This document shows, one piece after another, positions 46,891-58,150 of a stretch of DNA of 64,000 bases. Every line of letters begins with the position of its first letter. Positions within the stretch are counted from its first letter, which is position 1. This stretch comes from Takakia lepidozioides. Lineage: Eukaryota; Streptophyta; Takakiopsida; Takakiales; Takakiaceae. The DNA is taken from NCBI GenBank assembly GCA_030704615.1, contig CM060732.1, positions 1,858,001 to 1,922,000 of the forward strand, in the 5' to 3' direction. A program made the translations under genes and the position numbers. The notes beneath the pieces are model-generated. The model saw only the letters and a program-made list of their open reading frames with translations, was not told where the DNA came from and ran no database searches.

Positions 46891-47465
46891 TGCTTCGGCT
46901 CGATACTAAGAAAACAAAACTGATCGTAGCATGGGAGACAAAAGGAGGCTAAGTCCCAGCCCTCTGTTCACGGCTGAACGTGGGCAACCCTAAAAAAACT
47001 TTTTGAATTTTTGAATTTTTTGCACTTTGTGTCATCCCAATGACACAGTGCTTTATTAAATATAGATGGATGAGGTCATCTAATGGATGAACCCATTCAT
47101 GTATATGCCTTAAGATGCCACGTGTAGTGATGTCGTCATATAAACAGAGCTGTGAAACCCATGTAGTCATGTAGTCATAAGCTTCTATGGCATGTCATCA
47201 ATGTGTAGTAATGGTGTAGTCATTTAGTCATAAGCTTATGTAGCACTTGTTGACGTGTAGTAGTGCATATGACTACTAGTTATATAAACCAAGCCTTTGT
47301 TCTTGGTCAACAATGTTTGACCGCGGCTCCTAGTCATGTAGTAATATGTATGACTTCATTAGATTAAAATATATTAAATTTCATCCAACAATGGGTTTGG
47401 TCACTCTGTAGTCACATATATAGTCATGATAACCAAGGTTTATATCACCCGTAGTCATAAAAACG
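46891..47465. other. AT-rich intergenic stretch with GTAGTCAT cluster
   Basis: No ORF of note. The octamer GTAGTCAT or close variants occurs at least seven times between 47,160 and 47,460, several as GTAGTCAT(N)TAGTCATAAGCTT. It abuts the broken end of the Y integrase at about 47,466. Confidence 0.55.
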
Positions 47466-49372
47466 TTAATCTGTACTATTGTCAGTTGGAGCACCGAATC
47501 GGCTAAGCACACGATCTAGGAATGCATACGCAGCCCCCTCACCAGCCTTGTCAGGTAATGGAACCAACTCAATCCATTTTGAGAAGTGCTCCACCATCAC
47601 CAATACATATTTGTGGTGACGCATCGTCAGTGGCAAAGGCCCTGCAAAGTCAAGACTCCACCTGTAGCCCAATCCCATGATGGGTAATGGATGCAACAGT
47701 GGTGTAGGGGCGTTGAATGAAGCACGCACCCTGTCACACACCATGCACCTAGCCACAAACTGTTGCACCTCTGTGTGCATACCACGCCACCAATACTGCC
47801 CCTGCAGTAAACTATAAGTGCGTCGCACTCCAAAATGCCCCAACTCCTCATGGGCATGCCGCACTAACCATGCACGCTGTGTTGGGTGAGGCACGATCCT
47901 CACCCGACCATCCTCCCACACTCAAAGCAGATGTATCCCCTCCACTTGAACCTCTTGGCTCGTTGTAGGATCCGATCCTTCTCCTTGGCAGTCACACTAG
48001 CTGCCGTGTCTCCAGTGCGGAGGTAGTCCAACACAACCGAATCCTCATGTATATCTCTGGCACCACCTGGCTCATCACTAGCCTCAGGGTCCTCAGACAC
48101 TCCATCTACATTCATCCCTGTTGTAGGTCCAACCTGACCTCCCGATGCCAAGATATACAAAAATGCAGATGCATGCCATCCCAGCACCATCTCCTCGTCC
48201 GTCTCACCATGCCACCGAGCTCCAGTGTCATCCTACTGGCTCGTGCATGGATTGCAACTCAATCCATCCGCATCCCTATTGACCAAACCCGGTCAATGCA
48301 CAACCTGAAAGTCATACTCCTGGAGTATAAGTGCCCACCGTGCAAGCTTCCCCGTAAGCTTGTCTGACTCCATCAACCACTTGAGTGGCTGGTGATCCGT
48401 GACAAGAGTGAAGAGATTGTCGTATAGATAGCACCTGAAGTGTGCCACGGCCCACACTGCAGCTAAGCACTCCCCCTCATATGAGCTATACTTAGACTCT
48501 GCAGCGTTGTTCGAGCAGCTAGCATAAGCCACTACGAACTCTCTTCCCTCATCATCCACCTGTGTGAGCACCGCTCCAAGCCCCAACATGCTCCAATCTG
48601 TATACAGCTGAAAGGGACGCGCCCTGATAGGTCGTCTCAAGATGGGCGCCGAGGTCAACCTCGCCTTGAGCTCCTGAAAAGTTTGCTCTTGTTCATCTTC
48701 CCATTGCCACTCCTGGTCTACCTTGGTCAGCTTGGTTAGAGCCTTTGCAATAGTAGTAAATCCCTTGACAAACCGTCTATAGTAGTTTGCCAACCCCATG
48801 AAAGCTCAAACTCGGCGCACATCTGTGGGGCGTGGAATCTGTGCAATGGCCTCTACCTTAGTCTGCTGCACCCCCAATCCTCTAGGATATATCATGTGAC
48901 CCAGATACTCAATCTGGTTGTGGAAGAACTTGCACTTCCCCGGATGTAATTTCAATCCGTGCACTCTCAAGCGCTCAAACACCACATGAAGGTGTCTCTC
49001 ATGCTCCTCCACCGTAGCACTAAAGATGATGAGGTCATCTATGTAGCACCGAGCAAAGTCTACCCCTCCTAGAATCCTGTCCATGACTCTCTGGAACTCT
49101 GCAGGAACGTTCTTAAGCCCGAATGGTGAGAACCGCCACTGATATAGACAATCCTTCCCATGCTCATTGATCCCCCAGAATGTCGTCTTCTGCTTGTCCG
49201 CCTCCTTGATCGGCAACTGATGATATCCGGACCGCAAGTCCAGAGTGCTAAAGACCTTGGCATGCCCAATGGCATCAAAGATCTCCTCCGGTATGGGCAT
49301 GGCATACTTATCGGACTTGGTCTGACGATTTACTGGCCGGTAATCACATACGTATCTCCGTCGAATTGCCAT
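47466..49372 (-). pseudogene. Element Y reverse transcriptase, RNase H, integrase
   Basis: Reverse transcriptase: YVCDYRPVNRQT, STLDLRSGYHQLPI, FGLKNVPAEFQRVMD, catalytic YIDD in RCYIDDLIIFS, then FMGLANYYRRFVKGF. RNase H: FQLYTDWSMLGLGAVL (the usual first Asp-Ala-Ser is Asp-Trp-Ser), YEGECLAAVWAV, TDHQPLKWL. Integrase zinc module HAHEELGHFGVRRTY...CMVCDRV and first catalytic Asp in SLDFAGPLPL; the frame ends at RFGAPTDNST just before the second Asp. There are stops near 48,800, 48,290 and 47,920. The 5' side is cut at 49,375 by element C, and the methyltransferase domain lies beyond C in the same orientation. Confidence 0.88.
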
Positions 49373-49599
49373 AGAGGTTAGCTATTTCATGAGCATGAGC
49401 GGCATGAGCGGAGTAGCAAGACAATCGGTTTTCATGAGCAGAAGTACAAATTTCGAAAATAAAAAACATTATAAAACATTAATTTAATGCAATGTGTCAG
49501 AAAAAACAAATATATTATTTGGCACCTTGAAGGGAAAAATGTAGTTTTGAGAGTTGTGCTCATGATATTTCGTCTTCCGCTCATGCCAATTCCCAGCGA

Positions 49600-49960
49600 C
49601 ATGTGCAAAAATGGCGCCGAATTTCGCGGTAATAGGGTCCGTAACCGGAAAAATCCGCGACGTATTTCGCGGTAATAGGTCTCTCTGGCGAAAAATGGTG
49701 CCGAATTCCGCGGCTATCGGTCCCCTCATGACAGGTGTGTAAGCCCAAAATTTGGAAATGTGGCGCCGAATTTCGGTAAATGGTGTGCAGGGGATTGCAC
49801 AGATGTTGGGCAGTTCTGGGTCATGTAACTGGAAATTTGGCGCCATTTTTCCAGACACATCCAAACCAGTGCATGTTGGGACTTAGCCAGTTTTCGGCCC
49901 AAAATAGAGAAATTCGGCGCCATTTTTCTAGAAATGGCCCCACAACTGCTTCTGTTGGAT
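49600..49960. repeat. Subterminal palindrome array of element C
   Basis: The inverted counterpart of 34,540-34,930: AAATGGCGCCGAATTTCGCG, GAAATTTGGCGCCATTTTTC, TGCATGTTGGGACTTAGCC. The unit order is the same as in B. Confidence 0.85.
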
Positions 49961-50105
49961 CTCAATTTGAATGGAATATTGCCTCATTCCATGAGTTTTG
50001 GGGTGCATTTCATTACACTGCAAAAAAAAATCTGATACATGAAAATGCAATTGAAAATATCCATATGGAGGATTCCCTTTGCCCCATCAATGATTTCTGG
50101 AATCC

Positions 50106-50185
50106 CTAAGGAGGAGTTTGTGCAGCTCGTTCACGCTCAACGCCGATGCGTTGAGCGTGAACGAGCTGCACAAACTCCTCCTTAG
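50106..50185. repeat. Perfect 38-base inverted repeat with 4-base loop
   Basis: Left arm 50,106-50,143 and right arm 50,148-50,185 are exact complements separated by CGAT. The arm sequence is the end of the transposase gene (GCGTTGAGCGTGAACGAGCT). It sits at a deletion junction: one side continues into the 3' flank, the other jumps to sequence about 1.1 kb upstream in the intact gene. Confidence 0.95.
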
Positions 50186-50186
50186 T

Positions 50187-50968
50187 CTTCGTCTCACTGG
50201 ACGGGTATGAACATCTCATTCCAAATGTTGGCCTCTTCGAAGCAATGGCGTGTCCCGAAGGCCCTCTCGCAAGGCCGCCCGAGGAGGGAACTCAAAGAAG
50301 ATATTATCGTCGACGTCTGCGGGAAGGCATGTAACCGATTTAATTGCGAACTTGCTGTAGTCCAGCCCGGCCAGCTCCGAGCAGTGTCCCTCCATGAGAA
50401 GCCCTCGCAGAATTTCAAGAATGGATCGAATTGCGGTGCTCGTGCTGGGAATATGACTCCCTCGTCCACTGACGTCCATTGAGGACTTGCCTGATCTCCA
50501 GGACGATCTCGGAACTTCCATGACCTCGTCTGAGTCGGACAGGTTGTGAACAACCCGGTTCTCACTCGTCTTCATTGATGGGTTCGGCTCTGGATTTACT
50601 TCGTTGCGGACTTCTCTCTTTGAGGTACCCACACTCTGATTCGCGGATTGTTTCGTGGAAGGCGCCAGGATAGAAGGTGCATTTGGCGGGCAAATGAAGT
50701 CCCCAACAGCCCTGTATATGACGTTGTCCGATGGTGGAACTCGTCATTCCCTGCCATCGCCGAAATCATCGTGGAGCACAACAATACTCTCGACAACAAC
50801 GTCGTATGAGTCCTTCTTTTCCTCCTCCAAAAAAACCGACCCCGGTTTCAGGTGGTATCGAACGCACAGATATTTCTCCATCACACGGCAGATGTCCCAT
50901 CTGCACGGAAATGAAGCTCTATGCTCGTGAGGAGGGCAGTACACTGTAGCGCTCGGGTTTTCCGCCAT
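50187..50968 (-). pseudogene. Transposase remnant of element C
   Basis: Starts at 50,968 (MAENPSATVYC) and keeps the N-terminal region (MEKYLCVRYHLKPGSVFLEE, SDSDEVMEVPRSSW) to about 50,280. It then jumps directly to LREGLRDTPLLRRGQHLE (50,279-50,187) from the second exon. The Cys/His cluster, the catalytic core and the SWIM finger are all missing. N-terminal frames are broken as in B. Confidence 0.85.
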
Positions 50969-51239
50969 GGGAGATGTGCACACAAGACAGCCAGGATGGC
51001 GTGCGGGCAAGCTCCCTGGTAGAAGGGGGATGCAGTGATGGGAAGGAATGCGGTGCCGATTTGTCCGTGCGACGAAGCCTGATCCAAATCCAAGGAGCCA
51101 ACTATCTCAAAAATCCACAGTAAGAGTGTTAATGAACCTTGTCTCCGGAATGCGGCCCCTGGTCTTTGCGCAATAACTGCCAACGGTATGCAGTCAGAAA
51201 GTGGGGGGCCATCCGGATGATGTCAGCTGAAGGGGAGAA

Positions 51240-52320
51240 GCCGGCACCGGGCCGTCACATTACTACCCCCGGATGGAAATTCGGCACCGAATATCCAACA
51301 GGGGCCGCCCAGTTGAAGTCGCCTCGGGCAGAGAGGCCGGCACCTGTCCGACAGAGAACATCCCCCGGATGGAAATTCAGAGCCGAATTTCCATCCGGGC
51401 CCCCAAAGGAAGTCATGTCGGGGAGTTAGGCCGAAAACTGGCCGACATAAAAACCTCCCCGGATGGAAAAACGGCACCGAATTTCCATCCGGGGCCATTC
51501 GGATGCAGTCGGTCCGGGGGGAGAGGCCGGCACCTGGCCGTCACATTACAACCCCCGGACGGAAAATTGGCACCGAATATCCAACAGGGGACGCCCGGAT
51601 GGAAATTCGGCGCCGAATTTCCGTCCGGGCCCCCCCAAAGGAAGTCCTGTCGGCGGGTCAGGCCGAAAACTGGCCGACATAAAAACCTCCCCGAATGGAA
51701 AAACAGCGCCGAATTTCCATCCAGGGCCGTTCGGATGCAGTCGGCTCGGGGGGACAGGTCGGCACCTGGCCGTTACATTACAACCCCCGGACGGAAATTC
51801 GGCACCGAATATCCAACAGGGGACGCCCGGATGAAGTCGCCTCGGGCGGAGAGGCCGGCACCTGTCCGACAGAGAGCATCTCCCGGATGGAAATTCGGCG
51901 CCGAATATCCATCCGGGCCCCCACAAAGGAAGTCTTGTCGGGGGGTCAGGCCGAAAAGTGGCCGACATAAAAACCTCCCCGGATGGAAAAACGGCACCGA
52001 ATTTCCATCCGGGGCCGTTCGGATGCAGTCGGCTCGGGGGGAGAGGGCGGCACCTGGCCGTCAAATTACAACCCCCGGACGGAAATTCGGCACCGAATAT
52101 CCAACAGAGGACGCCCGGATGAAGTCGCTTCGGGCGGGGAGGCCAGCACCTGTCCGACAGAGAGCATCCCCCGGATGGAAATTCAGCGCCGAATTTCCAT
52201 CCGGGCCCCCCCACAGAAAGTCGTGTCAGGGGATCTGGCTGAAAACAGGCCGACATAAAAACCTCCCAGGATGGAAAAACGGCGCCGAATTTCCGTCCGG
52301 GGCCGTTCGGATTCCCCCCT
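51240..52320. repeat. Long-unit palindrome array of element C, about 4 copies of 285 bases
   Basis: Each unit has three palindromes (GGACGGAAATTCGGCACCGA; GGATGGAAATTCGGCGCCGA; GGATGGAAAAACGGCGCCGA) separated by GGCCGACATAAAAACCTCCC, GCCGTTCGGATGCAGTCGG and GACGCCCGGATGAAGTCGC. It is homologous to the block upstream of transposases A and B. The 350-codon ORF across it is a repeat artefact. Confidence 0.9.
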
Positions 52321-52424
52321 AGCAGTCAAGAATTCCGTGAAAAACGTGTCTGAAAGTGGACTTCAGCCAAAAAACTAAAGGTTTAGTGTCTTTTTAGACC
52401 AAAAACCTAGCGGCCACGCTCAGA

Positions 52425-53450
52425 ATTACCTGCAGGATGGTAATTCGGCGTCAAATTTCCATCCAGCAGCGATCCAAGGTACCTGCTGGATGGAAATTCG
52501 GCGCCGGATTTCCGTCCATCCGGGATCCAAATTACCTGCAGGATGGAAATTCGGCACCGGATTTCCATCCATCCGCTCTCCGAATTACCTGCAAGACGGA
52601 AATTCGGCGCTCCGAGTTACCTGCAAGATGGAAATTCGGCGCCGGATTTCCATCCGGCTGCGCTCCGACTTAGCTGGCGGATGGAAATCCGGCGCCGGAT
52701 TTCCATCCATCCGCCCTCCGAATTACCTGCCTGATGGAAATTCGGCGCTCCGAGTTACCTACAGGATGGAAATTCGGCGCCGGATTTCCATCCGGCCGCG
52801 CTCCGACTTAGCTGGCGGATGGAAATCCGGCGCCGGATTTCCATCCATCCGCCCTTCGTATTACCTGCATGACGGAAATTTGGCGAGCCGACTTAGCTGG
52901 CGGATGGAAATCCGGCGCCGGATTTCCATCCATCCGCTCTTCGAATTACCTGCATGACGGAAATTTGCAGTGCCGACTTACTTGGAGGATGGAAATCCGG
53001 CGCTGGATTTCCATCCATCCGCGCTCCGAATTACCTGCATGATGCAAATTTTGCGCGCCGACCACCTGGCGGATGGAAATCCGGCGCCGGATTTCCATCC
53101 ATCCGCTCTTCGAATTACCTGCATGACGGAAATTTTGCGCGCCGACTTAGCTGGCGGATGGAAATCCGGCGCCGGATTTCCATCCATCCGCTCTTTGAAT
53201 TACCTGCATGACGGAAATTTTGTACCTGGCGGATGGAAATCATGCGCCGGATTTCCATCCATCCGCTCACAAGTAACCTGCATGACAGAAATTTGCAGCG
53301 ACGACTTACCTGGAGGATGGAAATCCGGCACCGGATTTCCATCCATCCGCTCTTCGAATTACCTACATGACGGAAATTTTGCGCGCCGACTTACCTAGCG
53401 GATGGAAATCCGGCACCGGATTTCCATCCATCCGCTCTTCGAATTACCTG
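52425..53450. repeat. Palindrome array of element C, ACCTGC-flanked units
   Basis: Palindromes GGATGGAAATCCGGCGCCGG alternate with TTACCTGCATGACGGAAATT and CCGACTTAGCTGGC (period about 100). The core has drifted from AATTCGG-CCGAATT to AATCCGG-CCGGATT on both arms together, keeping the palindrome. 52,321-52,425 between the two blocks is unique sequence without a gene. Confidence 0.9.
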
Positions 53451-53955
53451 CATGACTGGAAAAATGGCGCCGAATTTCCGATTTTGGTGCTAGTCAGATC
53501 TAGGACTTAGCCATTTTCGGCCCCGAACTGGAAAAATGGCGCCGAAAAAAAAAACAAAAAAAACAAAACGCCATTTTACCAGTTCGGGGCCGAAAATGGC
53601 TAAGTCCCAGATCTGACTGGCACCAAAATCGGAAATTCGGCGCCATTTTTCCAGTTCTGGGCCCAGTCAGATCTGGGACTTAGCCATTTTCGGCCCCGAA
53701 AATGGCTAAGTCCCTAGGGTGGCTGGAACCGCAACTGGAAATTCGGCACCATTTTTCCAGTTCCGGGCCCAGTCAGATCTGGGACTTAGCCATTTTCGGC
53801 CCCGAAAATGGCTAAGTCCCTAGGGTGGCTGGAACCGCAACCGGAAATTCGGCGCCATTTTTCCAGTTCCGCGCCCTGTCAGATCTAGGACTCAGCCATT
53901 TTTGGCCCCGAACTGGAAAAATTGCGCCATTTTTCCAGTTCGGGGCCGAAAACCC
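53450..53955. repeat. Palindrome array of element C, intron-6 type
   Basis: GAAAATGGCTAAGTCCC / GGGACTTAGCCATTTTC pairs with CCAGTTCGGGGCCGAA and GGAAATTCGGCGCCATTTTT, as in intron 6 of the A/B gene. Contains AAAAAAAAAACAAAAAAAAC at about 53,547. Confidence 0.88.
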
Positions 53956-53959
53956 GAGA

Positions 53960-55352
53960 AGAATCCCCAACCTCATCCATCACAGCCGCCTTGGCTGCCA
54001 ACTCCCTCTGAACCTCGAGCACCTCCCACGTGTGCCATGGATGTCTACACCCCGTGGTCCTCACCGGCTCGCCCCCACTCACTGCCTGTACCGTCTCGGT
54101 AGGCAGAGAGACCGTCAAGGGAAGTGCACTCCGCACTCTACGTTGCTCAGCCATAGCCAAGCTGATAATCCAGGTCAAGCAATTGAGATCCATCACTTGC
54201 CCCAACACCTGACGACGTGATGCCTCAGAAAGAGACGGCACCGCCGTGGTCCCAGTGGAAAACCCCATAGCCCGCTCTCGCTCATCGGCATTAGTTTCCA
54301 CTAACTGCTGCAACTGAGCATCCCACAAGAGGCCAGGTCCACTATCCCGGAAAGCATGTTGGGAAGCTGAGCAGTGTAGGTAGTGCTGCTCGTGGTTGAC
54401 CCACCTTGTTGACCACTGCCAAGGGCGAACGGTCGTCGTGTCTCACACGCTGAGACTGCCTCCCTGTGTCCAAGATGCTATCCACTGTGAGGTGTGTTGG
54501 CCGCTGCACCCCATCAAATGCACACTTGAGCAGTGCGGGTGGCATCAAGTTAGTCCACCATAGCCATGGACGATGAGCCCGTGACCCCACTACAGCTGCA
54601 TCTAGCAACACTGCTGACCCAAGCCACGACCGGACTTGATGCACACTGGCCATCACCCTGGCCCGAGAATCGCCCATCAGTGGCACATTCTCCAAGATGT
54701 ATGCTGGAGATACAGCTTGATGAAGCTGTAAGTGGCGCAAAAACTGCACCATCTCCCAAACCAGACCCGACCTCGATTCTCGCAATCCATTGCCATGCCC
54801 GGCTGATGAATGCCATTGGCAGGGCCAACCTGCCACTACCAAATCAATGGAGCCAACCCGCTCCAAATCTTGTGCCCCCAGCAACGAAATGTCTGCTGGC
54901 AAGGCCTGCTGATATCCACAAACTGCAGACACCGGCAACAACTCAGGGTACTGCTGCACCAACTAAGCAACATGACGGAGTGAGACGTATCGTGCAGTCT
55001 CATCCCTCTCCACATACAAGTAACGTCGTACCCGTACACTTGCCTGTAGCACAGCAGCCAATCCAGTGCTGATCCCGCCAAACAAGTCTAGAAAGCAAAT
55101 GTCTTCATCCGGACACTGCCACATGATCGATGTGGTATCCAATGGTGACAATTGAGGTGGTCTTGGTGCAATCCCCGCACTGTTCAACTCTCCTGACGGT
55201 ACAAAAGCCTCTACCCAGGCTTGTTGCACCCGACAATCAGCAACCCGCTGCAAATCCTTGCTCGAGCCCCACAATGGAGTGTGAGCAACCATGGCAGACA
55301 ACTCCGCCATACCTGCTCTTGAGGGAGGAGACTTAGGAGGCATGGGATTCAT
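53960..55352 (-). pseudogene. Cytosine-5 DNA methyltransferase domain of element Y
   Basis: On the minus strand: motif I FLDLFGGISTGLAAV; catalytic motif IV VVAGWPCQWHSSAG (Cys of Pro-Cys present); motif VI ILENVPLMG; motif VIII-like RAHRPWLWWTNL; and, after a frame change near 54,345, a C-terminal ERERAMGF...MDLNCLTWI that resembles the end of such domains. One in-frame TAG (about 54,965, HVA*LVQQY) separates motif I from the rest. These are the signature motifs of enzymes making 5-methylcytosine, lying between protease and reverse transcriptase of a Ty3 element in the same direction as pol. From memory, retrotransposons carrying such domains have been reported in a few eukaryotes including algae. 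Inactive here because of the stop and frameshift. Confidence 0.82.
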
Positions 55353-55354
55353 GT

Positions 55355-55545
55355 GCGGGGCAGCACTACCACTAGTGAGGGGTGCCCTACCACTATGGGT
55401 GGGGCACCACTACCACTAGTGAGGCACCACTACCACTACCACTACCACTGTGGGTGGGGCACCACTACCACTGGTGTCGAGCAGCACTACCACTACCACT
55501 ATGAGCGGGGCAGCACCACCACTAGTGCAAGTGGAATCAGCTGCG
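55355..55545. repeat. ACTACC minisatellite at inversion boundary
   Basis: Repeats of CACTACCACTA with GTGGGTGGGGCAC and GTGAGGGGTGCC inserts. It lies exactly between the minus-strand methyltransferase and the plus-strand protease block. Confidence 0.85.
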
Positions 55546-56714
55546 GCAGTGACTCAAGGAGCGGCACGAGTTCCTGAGCCACGGGGTGTGGAGGTGGAGT
55601 TGGAACCACAGCGTGGGGAGGCAGGCCGTCAGGCCAGGCTTCCTCAGTCATTCACATTGGCGGAGACAGTGTCGACGCCATCCATGACACCTAGTTCTTG
55701 CCCGACTGTTACCGAGGCGGAGAATACTATGTCATTGGGGAGAGCTACACGGGCAGCACCACTACCTAGTGTTGCCAAGGCTACGACAGCTAGTGTGCTG
55801 CTGGGGGCGGCCACAGTTGTGTGCCAGGCTCCATTGTTCTCGGCTACCATGATTGCGACGCCGGGGGTAAGACCAGCTGAGGTGTTCAGGCTGGCACTCT
55901 GTGAGAGTGGGGAGGTTACTTCATCTTCTGCGGAGATAGTGGGGAGGTGTAGTGCCGGAGGGATCCTTGGATGTGAGGGTCAAGACTGGCACAGCGGCAC
56001 CATGGCAAGCCGCAGTTGTCAGGTTGATGGAGCTGCCAGCTAGGCCAGCCATTGAGCGCGCCATGGTGACACCTGGAGTTCTCATGTTAGACAACCAGGA
56101 TGGCATTTTCTGTTTTGAGAGGACCGGCAGGCAAGAGGTACCGGCCACTGCGAGTCTTGTTGGACTCGGGAGCTCAGCCATTGATGTTGGGCAGAGCTGC
56201 TATTGCAGGCTTGGGCCTCATGGAGGTGGATATGGAGCCGTGCCCTTTCCAGATACAGACATCTCTGGGAGGATCAGAGCAAGCTCGGGGCATGATACGG
56301 CGTGAGTTGGCTATCATACTACATCCGGATCATGCTACAGATGGCTCAGTGATGAGAGCCAAGGCCATTGTGACAGATGCGGTCTCATACGATGTCCTTG
56401 TTGGTGGGGCAGTATTGTACCCCATAGGCTTCACCCTGGATTTTTGGGAGGAGTCAGCTTCATCTAGGCCTGGATGGCTGTCAGGGGAGGGCTGGCGTGT
56501 GCAGCTCCCTGTGATGTTCATAGGAGGAGTTGCGGTTGCCCAGCGAGGCAAGATGCCGACACTGGCAACGTTCACAGCTGCAGTGAGTTGGCCTGGAGAG
56601 TTGCTTGAGGGCAACACTCATTCAGAGGATGTGTCACCTCCGGGAGAGGTGGACCATCCGGCCTTAGAGCCGGTACACCTGAGCTGTGGCCATGGTAGCG
56701 AGCCTCTACTCTAG
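55360..56714 (+). pseudogene. Inverted gag/protease segment of element Y
   Basis: The plus-strand frame (with one shift near 56,040-56,100) contains YRPLRVLLDSGAQPLMLGRA, a retropepsin active site (Asp-Ser-Gly-Ala), followed by DVLVGGAVLYPIGF, the usual later part of retroviral-type proteases. The 5' half is low-complexity, Ala/Thr/Val-rich. Stop at 56,712. All neighbouring Y genes run on the minus strand, so this block appears to be inverted; its right edge is near 56,716, where minus-strand gag sequence (GHCGKYKHGE, RGRGG) begins. Confidence 0.7.
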
Positions 56715-56719
56715 CTGCT

Positions 56720-58150
56720 GAAGCCGGTTGGCCATGCCTTGGTCACCACCCTGACCTCCGCATCCTTAGCCATGTTGAGCTTGCCCTTGGCCTGCACCTC
56801 GTGCCTGGCCACCTCGTCCTCTCTGGGCTGCTCCACCTCGCCCCCGGCCACCATTGTTCCCTTGGAACTGGCCTAGGCGCAACTCAGGGTGCAAACCATA
56901 GCACTAGGCCTCTCCATGCTTGTACTTGCCACAATGCCCACACTACAACTGTGCAGGCTGTGCCGGTGCTACACCATTGCCTCCCTCTGGGCAATCCTTC
57001 TTGACATGGGGTCCTCCACATGTCCAGCACACCACATCCACCCGTTGTTGGCTAGCAAATGAAGGGAGAGACCCCTGCATCTGAGGTCCTCTCTGCCCTT
57101 CCCTGGGCTTCACCTGAGCCCCCTTGTTGCCTTGAGCACATTGAGGTAGTGGCTGGCTAGGAATACCACTACCCCGTGGTGCCTCCTTAGCAAATCCCAC
57201 CATGATCACTCGTTCCTCCACCATGTTGAGCTCTATCCGCTCTGGCAGCAAAAACACATTTGCTAAGGTGGGTTGGGCCGCTTGTAGGAGAGTTGCATCC
57301 CACACCCTTCTCCTCAGCTCCTTGTCCTATATCCCGTACCAGAACTGGACTGCCTGAGCCTCCATAACCCCTTGGGTTACATTTATCAAGCGCCTCATGC
57401 GAGTGAAAGCCTCCCTCAAACTTCAGTAGGCTTCCATTGGAACTCTTGCAAGCTCCTCAACTTATCTATCATCACCCCTTGGTAGTTCCTTCTCAACTCT
57501 TCGAAGAACTCCACAACAAGGTTGAAGGCAGGCACCACCACTGGTGCTGGTGCAGCAGTTGCTTGGGTGGATGTCGTAGTTGCTGTACCAGTAGTCCCAC
57601 TACTGCTCGTGGAAGCTACTGTTGTAGCTGCTGCTGGTGGTGCAGCTACCGGTGTGGCTGCTGCCCTTGTGCCTCTAGTGCCTTTAGTGATAGAGACATA
57701 GTCGGGTGACCAGTACATCCTCCACTCCTTGATCTCAACATCGTGCCCCCGCCTAAACTCATTGTAATCATCCATGGGCGGCCCCTCAAGGTGCTGAATC
57801 AGCCCCTTCTATGCCATGAAAGGCATAAACAGTTGTGGATTACGCATTTGCTGCAAGTCACACCAACTATCAAACTCTTGGATAAAATCATACTACTCAA
57901 TGGTGCCCACCGCCCCCGAGTACCTTCGTGGCCCCTTGGTGACTCCATACATCTCCTCCATTGTGTCCCACAACAATGGCAAGGAAACAACTTGCACCGC
58001 CGGTGTGAGTCCTTCTGATTCACAATCCGAATCAGAACCTTCCGTAGAAGACACAGGAGGTGAAGGTGGCCTAAATCGCACACCTCGTCTCGTATACCCG
58101 CTAGTATCGCTAGTGCTCGTATTGGCACTTTCCCCAGCAACTAGTGGCAC
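56720..58150 (-). pseudogene. Element Y gag
   Basis: Starts at 58,150 (MPLVAGESANTSTSDTSGYT) and shows in successive frames a capsid-like region, an Ala/Thr-rich stretch (57,700-57,540), FNLVVEFFEELRRNYQGVMI, and a zinc-knuckle-like CWTCGGPHVKKDC near 57,030, then CGHCGKYKHGE and an Arg/Gly-rich tail to about 56,720. Several stops and shifts. The first bases (GGAGGTGCCACTAGTTGCTG on the minus strand) match 1,424-1,443. Confidence 0.7.

Larger units (their letters stand above)
49375..53955. mobile_element. Element C: internally deleted relative of A/B inside element Y
   Basis: The left end (AGGTTAGCTATTTCATGAGC, 49,375) matches the transposase-side terminus of B, followed by the CATGAGCGG repeats and AACCGATTTTCATGAGCAG-type sequence (reverse order). 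Then come the subterminal array, a transposase remnant (minus) and long palindrome arrays. No ParB/methyltransferase gene remains. No canonical right terminus is seen where Y resumes at about 53,955, so that end is lost or rearranged. It is non-autonomous at best. Confidence 0.8.
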
